A program made the position numbers and the translations under genes. The notes beneath the pieces are model-generated. The model was not told where the DNA came from, searched no databases, and worked only from the letters and a program-made list of their open reading frames with translations. Shown here in pieces: positions 57,397 through 64,000 of a stretch of 64,000 bases of DNA. Position 1 is the first letter of the stretch, and each line of letters opens with the position of its first letter. The stretch is from assembly GCA_022496185.1 (NCBI GenBank), contig WTXG01000068.1, positions 1 through 64,000 on the forward strand, in the 5' to 3' direction. This stretch comes from Multifurca ochricompacta (Eukaryota; Basidiomycota; Agaricomycetes; Russulales; Russulaceae).

Positions 57397-57907
57397 TGTT
57401 GACACAGGACGTGTCTGGAGATGCTTCAGGCATCTAAGGTTCACTTCAGCTGTAGATTAGATTAGATTAGATTTCGGAGTATCGGACTTTTTATGTTATC
57501 TTTATTACATTTCTTTCTCACCTTACTCAGCTGATTAGTGATGGACTTAGTAATGTGCAGTAAGCATGTGATATCTCTTTGGCCAATGGCCTTTATCCCT
57601 CTCTGTTTATTGTCTGGCACTTGTGGACTTATTCCCAGTGCGCACAGACCATTTCCCCTGGCCCCATGGGTATATAAGGGTGTCTGTTTCATCTCTTTCA
57701 CTTCAGAGTTTCTTCAACCTCTGAAGTGTAAGTTCTACTATACTTTCTACTTTACCTTTGACTAACTGTCTCTTGTAGATACTTGTCTTTTCTAGGTCAG
57801 TAGAATAGTAATATAGAGTTTCTTCAACCTCTGAAGTATACTTGTCTTTTCTAGCCTAAACCGCTACTAACCACAGTCAGTATAACCAGCAGCATGATTG
57901 TTTGACA
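57397..57907 (+). repeat. Solo LTR-B in Co4 gag
   Basis: 511 bp with TSD GCATG (57392-57396 and 57908-57912). Both module copies share the loop TTTCTTCAA and the tail TACTTGTCTTTTCTAG. Confidence 0.95.
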
Positions 57908-58935
57908 GCATGGCCACATATAATTTGTGGCTTGCCCTGGTGTCCTTCCATTTGGATGAAGGACAGCAATTCAGGACCCAATTACAAAAGGTCCTGGATG
58001 CCAGGAGTACCCTTAGGGAGAATGGGATGGAGGTCAATGACCTCCAAATGAGCTTCATTTTATTGAAGGCTCTCCCTGACTCCTACAGTGCCATTGCTGG
58101 GTCCATACTGGCCTCTGGCAACCCAGAGCGACTGTCTCCTCAGGACCTTGTGCAGAGGTTCCTCAATGAGGAAAGTCGCCTGGTGGGTCCCTCAGGAAGT
58201 GGTAGTGCAGTCCTGTCTAAGGCTGCACCTGTCAAATCAAAACAAAATTAAATTTATCACGACTTCCCACTGCTGCCCCTGGTTCACAAGGGGTGGTCTG
58301 CTTCTATTGCCAAAAGCCTGGACACAAGTCCAATGCTTGCACAAAGAAGAAGAAGGACCTGGAGAATGCCAAAAAGGGCAAGGCAGGGAACAAGAAGAGG
58401 GCTGAGGCCCAACATGTAAATACTATAGCCACCATAGTTAATGGGAGTGGCAAAATAGAGGAGGTGCATGAAGCACCTCAAATTCACCTTTATGCTCACA
58501 CCTATAATCTGGATGATAACTCAGATTATTGGATGCTCGATAGTGGTGCAATGGCTCATTTCAGTCCCAACCTTGAAGACTTTGACACATATAAAGTTGA
58601 CACTACCCATGAAGTATCACTAGGTGACAACTCCATAGTCAAAACAAATGGAGTTGGGACAGTGATCATCAGGATGGATCAAGGTTTTGACTTGGAACTG
58701 AGTGACATGCTCCACATGCCTGGAGGACATAAAATACTCTCCACCAGTGCCCTGGTAGAAAAAGGGGCAACTGTGTTCTTTGATAAAAAGAAGGCAACAA
58801 TTAAATATGGTGATAACATTATAGCGGAAGCATGGAAGTTTGGCAAATTGTATTGGGTACTAGGCAAACACGTCCTAAGTAGTATCCATACATCTGCATC
58901 TGCCTCACTAGAAATCTGGCATCAAAGAATGGGCT

Positions 58936-59156
58936 GTTGGCCCACACGCACTCCGGCAAAGGGACCTTAAGCAAGACCCTAACCCACACTCTAGAAAAGG
59001 AATGGCCATGTTGGGGATTGAACCCAAGACCTCTGGACAATCCGGGTCTGGCACTCTAACCACTGAGCTACACGGCCTGGGTTCTACATGGAGCATAACC
59101 TTATATACCAAGGTCATGTGAGAGTTGCATCATGCGGCACTACACTTGTGTCAACA
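58936..59156. mobile_element. 221-bp mini-element with TGTTG/CAACA ends and a tRNA-like core
   Basis: Inserted in Co4 integrase with an exact 5-bp TSD TGGGC (58931-58935 and 59157-59161). LTR-like termini suggest a solo LTR of a very small LTR element (SMART type). The tRNA-like core would also fit a SINE, but there is no A-rich tail. No ORF. Confidence 0.75.
59004..59077 (-). tRNA. tRNA-like pseudogene, 74 nt
   Basis: Acceptor arms GGCCGTG and CATGGCC pair over 7 bp (one G-U), the D arm GCTC...GAGT pairs, and the T arm TTGGG-TTCAATC-CCCAA is perfect. An A box (TAGCTCAGTGG) and B box (GGTTCAATCCC) are present. The anticodon stem does not pair well, so it is probably not a working tRNA, though pol III promoter function is plausible. 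Confidence 0.6.
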
Positions 59157-59749
59157 TGGGCCATATGTCTAAAGAAGCCCTGAAAAGATATGCTCCTGAG
59201 GCAGTTAAAGGCCTCAAAATTAATAATAGCCAAGTGGAAGACAAGCCATGCTATGGCTGTGAAATGGGCAAGTCCCATCGTCTTCCATTTCCCCCATCTT
59301 CAAAGTGCACATCAGCCCCCCTTGAGATCCTTCATAGTGATCTTGTAGGTCCCTTGCAGTGCAGTTCAATACAAGGGAATCTATACTTTGCCACCTTCTT
59401 GGACGACTTTAGCAGATATGCTTTAATCATTCCAATGAAGTCAAAAGATCTGTTTACACCAGTTTTCAATAAACTGAAGACACTACTTGAAAACAAATTT
59501 AATCATAAAATCAAGTGTCTTCACACAGATTGTGGTGGCAAGTATGTGAACAAGGCGCTGAAAGCGATGCTTGAAGATTTTGGCATAGAGCATAAACTTA
59601 TGATGCCATATAGTCCACAACAGAATGGAAGGGCCGAGAGGTTCAATAGAACCATTATGGAAAAAGGCACTAGCATGTTGCATGATGCTGGCCTGTCTCT
59701 TGGATTTTGGGAGTGTGCTGTTGAAACAGCATGTCATATATATAACAGA

Positions 59750-60252
59750 TGTCACAGTTAGGTGCGGAACTGTGTTGGGGTCGGACAGGAGCAAGTCTTC
59801 CAAGTCAAGGCAAGGTTCAAAGTTACAATAGAGTCAAGATCTAGTCAAGCCCATGATGAAGTCAGAGGGCATGCGTGTGAGATTCAAAGTCGACGGCAGA
59901 GACTCTAAGTCCTGCAACAAGTTCAAGATGATGAAGGCTCTCCAAGTCACATCTTGGAGAGTTCAAGTGGGGCTCTAACTGAGAGGATTCAAGGATTCCG
60001 AAGCACCTTTGATTGAACACAAGAGAACAGACTTAGTCTGTCTCTCTACTTTACTGTACTTTAAATACAAGTAGTTCTAGCTATGTCATAGTAAATAGAA
60101 GGTTCTAGGACTATGACATAGTATCTAAATGGTTGCACAGTAGAACTAGCTAGAACTAAGGAGAATTAGGAGGGGTCAGGCCCTCAGTAAGCAAACACCA
60201 GTGAAACACAATGTCAAGTCATTAGTAACGTCGCAGGGAGAATTCTGTCACA
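59750..60252 (-). repeat. Solo LTR-D2 in Co4 integrase
   Basis: 503 bp, TGTCACAGTTAGG...TTCTGTCACA, TSD ACAGA (59745-59749 and 60253-60257). A diverged relative of LTR-D with an imperfect version of the same palindrome after TATTTAAA on the minus strand. Confidence 0.9.
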
Positions 60253-62553
60253 ACAGAACTCCCATCCATTCTAATAAATGGAAAACTCCACTTGAGCTTC
60301 TGGTTGGGAACAAACCAGATGTCTCGTATTTCAAGGTCTTTGGTTGCAAAGCCTATTATCATGTTCCAGAGGGCAAGTGGCGTAAGCTAGATCCCAAAGC
60401 CAGGGAAGCCGTCTTTGTCAGGTATGAGCCCACATCTAAGGGCTATACACTTTGGGATAGTCATACCCAGTCTCTCATCTCTTCAAGAGATGTTACATTT
60501 GATGAGAGATCCTTCCCATCCCGCTCTGTGAAGGACAGCAGAGTAGATAAACCTGTAGAGCAACCTAGTGAAGGTGGCTCATTTACTTTACCTGGTGGCT
60601 CAGTCCAGCCACCACCAGCAACTGCTACACAAGTTCCTGAGGCTCCTCAAGATGAGGAAGACCTGGAAGAGGAACAGGAGGACATCGTACCTCCTCAATT
60701 ACCACCACAGCCTACCACACCCACACGTAATGTAGACACCACACAACCTCAGACTATATATCAGACTCCTCCATCTCAAGTCATGGAACCATCCTCCCCT
60801 CCCAAAAGAACCCATGCAATCAGAAAATCAGAAAGAATTGCAGGCAGACTTCCTCAACCTAATTTTCAGAGGACAAGTCCATGCTCTGAACGACGAGATA
60901 GGGCAATCCAAGAAGATTTAGACTTGGATACTGCACGTCCCAATTGGAATCATCATCTGAATCCTCACTTCTACAATGAGGATAATGCAGAGTTTGTGCA
61001 GGGTTCTTCCAGACTTGGTCAGATGGATCTACTCAATGCTGCAGGATCGCCTTACAGGGATCCTCTTACTTTTAAAGAAGCAATGGAGTCTAACAATGCC
61101 AGTGATTGGCTTGAGGCATGCCAATATGAAATTGACACCTTAGAAAAACTTAAAGTGTGGCACCTTGAAGACCTTCCTGAAGGTAGAAAGGCTGTAAAGT
61201 CCAAGTGGGTTTTTAAATTGAAAGCAGATGGACGCTTTCGTGCTAGGCTTGTAGCAAAAGGGTTCACCCAAATAGAGGGGGTGGACTTCAATGAAACCTT
61301 CTCCCCAGTCACCAGATTTGAGTCTCTTAGACTGTTATTAGCGTTGGCCACACTTGAGGATTGGGAAATCCACCAAATGGATGTCAAATCGGCATTCCTA
61401 CATGGCAATCTGGATGAGGAGATTTATATGGAGCAACCCATTGGTTTTGTCATTGCTGGACAAGAGTCCAAAGTTTGTAGGCTACAGAAGGCTCTGTATG
61501 GCCTCAAACAAGCTTCCTGGGCATGGAACTTACAATTCCATGCAGTTCTCAATGAACTGAGCTTCACTCAGACATACTCTGATGCAGGAGTATATGTGTA
61601 TCATCACCAAGAGGGGGATGGTTCACTTTTCGTCATTTTATATGTTGATGACATCACTATACTTGGGTCCTCCACTAAGAAGATTCAATGGCTGAAGGAC
61701 TCTCTATCTAGCCAATATGAGATGACTGATCTTGGCAAAATCCAGTCTTACCTTGGAGTTAACATCACCAGGGATCATCCTAACAAGACACTGGATATTG
61801 ACCAGACAGCCTATGTATCCTCAATAGTTGAGAGGTTTGGAATGGGGGATTCCAACCCAGTATATACTCCTCTACCCTCCGGCGTGGATGTTCATCTGGT
61901 CAAGTTTGAAGACCAGGCATCTACTTCTGAAATTAAGAAGTATCAGCAGTTAATAGGGTCTCTGCTTTGGGTGCAGATTGGAAGCAGACCTGACATTAGT
62001 TTTGCTGTTGCATGCCTTAGTCAATTTGCTTCCAACCCTTCCCAGCAGCACATGCAACTAGCAAAATATGTCTTAGCTTATCTAAATGCTACAAAAGACT
62101 ACAAGTTGCACTATTCTGGAGGGAATGGTGAAGTTGGCCTTCATGGCTATGCAGATTCCTCATGGGGAGATCAAGAGGACCGCCACTCCACCTCTGGCTA
62201 TGTCTTTTCCTTGCTAATGGAGCCATTAGTTGGTGCTCCAGGAAACAAAAGACAGTAGCACAGTCCACCACAGAAGCCAAGTATATGAGCCTAGCAGAGG
62301 CTTCAAATCAGGCTGCATGGTATAGGATGTTCATGCAGGAATTGGGATATGAAGTTAGTTCACCCATACAACTGCATTGTGACAATAAGGGTGCAGTAGA
62401 TCTTGCATTAAACCCAGTCACAGGAAGGCGATCAAAGCACATACCAATAAAGTACCATGCCATTAGGGAGTATGTAGAATCACACCAGATTGACTTGGTG
62501 TGAACTCCCACTGGAGAGATGCTTGCAGATGGCCTTACAAAGTCTCTGCCAAG

Positions 62554-63459
62554 TGTCACGGCTCTACTTTATTTTTCCTTTATTTTTCTCCCTTTCAGAT
62601 CACATGACCGTGGGAAGATAACCCAGCAGTCTCAACACGTGATCATGGGAATGTAGTCATGATATGGATCATGTGACCAAGTCACATGTAATAGTCACAT
62701 GCTGCTTAGTCAGCACAAGAGCCACTCAAGAATTACAAGTCGACTTTCTATTGTGTTTACCACAATAGGCAGAGGCCCCACAGTCTAGACAGTTCTAGAC
62801 CAAGTGGAGCTGTTATCAAGATAAGAGGAGTCCAGCCTAGAAGGTTCTAGGTAAGTGGAGCTCTAGATAAGGCCCAGGTTGGGCCATGGCCAATTTTAGC
62901 ACAGAATCACATGTATCAGTAGATAGACATGTTCCAGACCTAAGGGCTAGACTACATATCAGTTATCTACTCCACAGTGACATCATTATGACATCACACT
63001 GTGGAGCATGATCAGTCAGCAGAGTAAAGCAGCTTATGAATCACAAAGATAAGGCTCAGTCAGCAATACAGCTGACTGATACCTGCTGATTCTTGCTTAC
63101 ACTTACTGCTTACTACGTTACACTGAGAAATGTATATAAGACCCCCTGTAACAGCCTGTAGCCCCCATCTTGTCCTCTTGGGGCTGCAGGTGAGTAACTG
63201 TCTACATGAGTTCGATACATAGTGCTAATGGTATCCTGCCTCCCTGTGTGACTCGATCCTTTGGATCTTGTCCTCTTGGGGCTGCAGCTTCTTTGGGTTT
63301 CAGAACACCGCTGTTGTGGTTGAATAAACCACTGTTGACAGCAAGGTTCCCCATCATTGCTTGACGCGTGACGTTTGCCTCCACGGTATGCCCAACGACT
63401 TAGGTCACTTCTTTTTGCCCTTCTTTCTCCTGAGTGTACACGGAGCTTCACCTGTTACA
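62554..63459 (+). repeat. Solo LTR-I, 906 bp
   Basis: TGTCACGGCTC...CACCTGTTACA with TSD CCAAG (62549-62553 and 63460-63464). GTATATAAGACC near 63133 is followed by two copies of CTTGTCCTCTTGGGGCTGCAG (near 63168 and 63268), shared with the hAT at 34925-35080. Confidence 0.9.
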
Positions 63460-63544
63460 CCAAGATCATCTTTTGATCTCATGGTAACTGGATTTGGACT
63501 AGTGCTGGAATGAGAGAGCTGGAATCTGGAGACTTTGTATACCA

Positions 63545-64000
63545 TGTTGAACACAGGAGATGTTCGGTGATGCTTCAGGCATCAGGTGATTAGATTAGCT
63601 ACTTTGTAGATTAGATTAGATACCGGAGTTTCGGACTATTTACATTATCATTATTACTTTCTTTCTCACATTCCGCAGTAGCTGACTGATACACCATGTA
63701 ACATGTGATTCCTGTAGTGGCCAATGGCCTTTCTCCCTCTGTTTATTGTTTGGACTTTGTCCGGCACCTGTGGACTTATTCCCAGTGTGCACAGACTATC
63801 CCTTGGAGTATATAAGGGTGTCTGTTTCGTCCCTTCCACTTCAGAGTTCTTCTAACCTCTGAAGTGTAAGTGGCTTCTATACTATCTACTTAACTATTAG
63901 ACTGACGTTCTCTATATAGAACTTTTCTTTGTCTAGGTCAGTAGTATAGTAATACAGAGTTCTTCTAACCTCTGAAGTAACTTTTCTTTGTCTAGCCTAA
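63545..64000 (+). repeat. LTR-A, runs off the window
   Basis: TGTTGAACACAGGAG... inserted after TACCA in the 3' end of Co4. TATA box near 63810; the module copies share the loop TTCTTCTAAC and the tail AACTTTTCTTTGTCTAG. Confidence 0.9.

Larger units (their letters stand above)
54440..63513 (+). pseudogene. gag-pol: Co4 gag-pol in six pieces
   Basis: Gag start MPSSIVFPPSSKMEHLDG at 54440 runs to 54745, resumes at 57332-57396 and 57908-58251. A frameshift precedes the knuckle CFYCQKPGHKSNAC (~58300). The protease reads MLDSGAMAHFSP, so the usual Thr after DSGA is Met. Integrase is split by the mini-element at 58936 and by LTR-D2 at 59750. RT (QMDVKSAFLHG, YVDD) and RNase H follow from 60253. 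A frameshift lies near 62205, a TGA at about 62502 (LV*TPTGEMLADG) matches the one in Co3, and LTR-I splits the last exon. Ends GLVLE at 63513. Confidence 0.92.
46459..63544 (+). mobile_element. Ty1/copia element Co4, split many times
   Basis: 5' LTR-B in two pieces (46459-46603 and 53129-53499), primer site at 53500, leader, then gag-pol from 54440 to 63513. The interior holds Co3, LTR-D with Tc1 palindrome and LTR-G, solo LTR-B, a tRNA-bearing mini-element, LTR-D2 and LTR-I, each with its own TSD. The 3' LTR is replaced by LTR-A at 63545. Confidence 0.92.

Noticed and set aside
59004..59077. Functional tRNA gene
   Set aside because: The anticodon stem pairs badly and the sequence lies in a transposed mini-element; kept only as tRNA-like.

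Overview
The window is a dense, deeply nested transposon graveyard from a fungal nuclear genome. A filamentous basidiomycete (Agaricomycetes-like) is the best guess. The reasons are chromodomain Ty3/gypsy elements with a Tf1-like self-primer, Ty1/copia elements with an initiator-Met half-tRNA primer site, very short introns, hAT, Tc1 and pogo DNA transposons, and a fragment of the giant fungal DUF3638/DUF3645 protein. The species cannot be told from this. I see no rRNA gene, no intact host gene, no CRISPR array and no prokaryotic signal. Names such as Gy1, Co1 and LTR-A are working labels used only here.

Layout, left half. 1-4214 is the 3' part of a gypsy element (Gy1a: pol, a zinc-knuckle ORF3 behind pol, 3' LTR) inserted in a second, minus-strand gypsy pol fragment (4215-5312). 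5313-18144 holds two inverted copies of copia LTR-A bounding a segment that appears to have been inverted. That segment contains a minus-strand copia (Co1) split by a complete minus-strand gypsy (Gy1b, 6804-14219, TSD ACCAG). 18145-21682 is a decayed plus-strand copia (Co2). 21683-24331 is a palindromic Tc1-like element, itself hit by a non-autonomous hAT (22866-24315).

Middle. 24332-44894 is one gypsy element (Gy3) opened by successive insertions: Gy3 > solo LTR-A > LTR-E element > palindromic Tc1 copy 2 > 9.8 kb composite hAT (25651-35451). The composite hAT carries an autonomous-looking hAT gene plus a captured piece of a host gene. Between the Tc1 and the LTR-E 3' end lies a long intact gypsy pol ORF (36878-39422) with its own LTR-F. 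Most layers are proved by target-site duplications (TSDs).

Right half. 44895-46355 is a copia LTR and a truncated pogo transposase. 46459-63544 is a plus-strand copia (Co4). Its 5' LTR is split by a nearly complete minus-strand copia (Co3, 46604-53128). Its body is interrupted by LTR-D (which holds a Tc1 palindrome and a small LTR-G), a solo LTR-B, a 221-bp tRNA-bearing mini-element, another D-type LTR and a 906-bp solo LTR-I. The window ends in a further LTR-A.

Most interesting points: (1) a conserved ORF3 downstream of pol in two diverged gypsy families; (2) an exon-end/intron-tail repeat module in copia LTRs whose two copies always share the same copy-specific variants, with the same layout in an unrelated LTR; (3) a mobile palindromic Tc1 family made of two N-terminal transposase halves; (4) a composite hAT that moved a host gene fragment as cargo.
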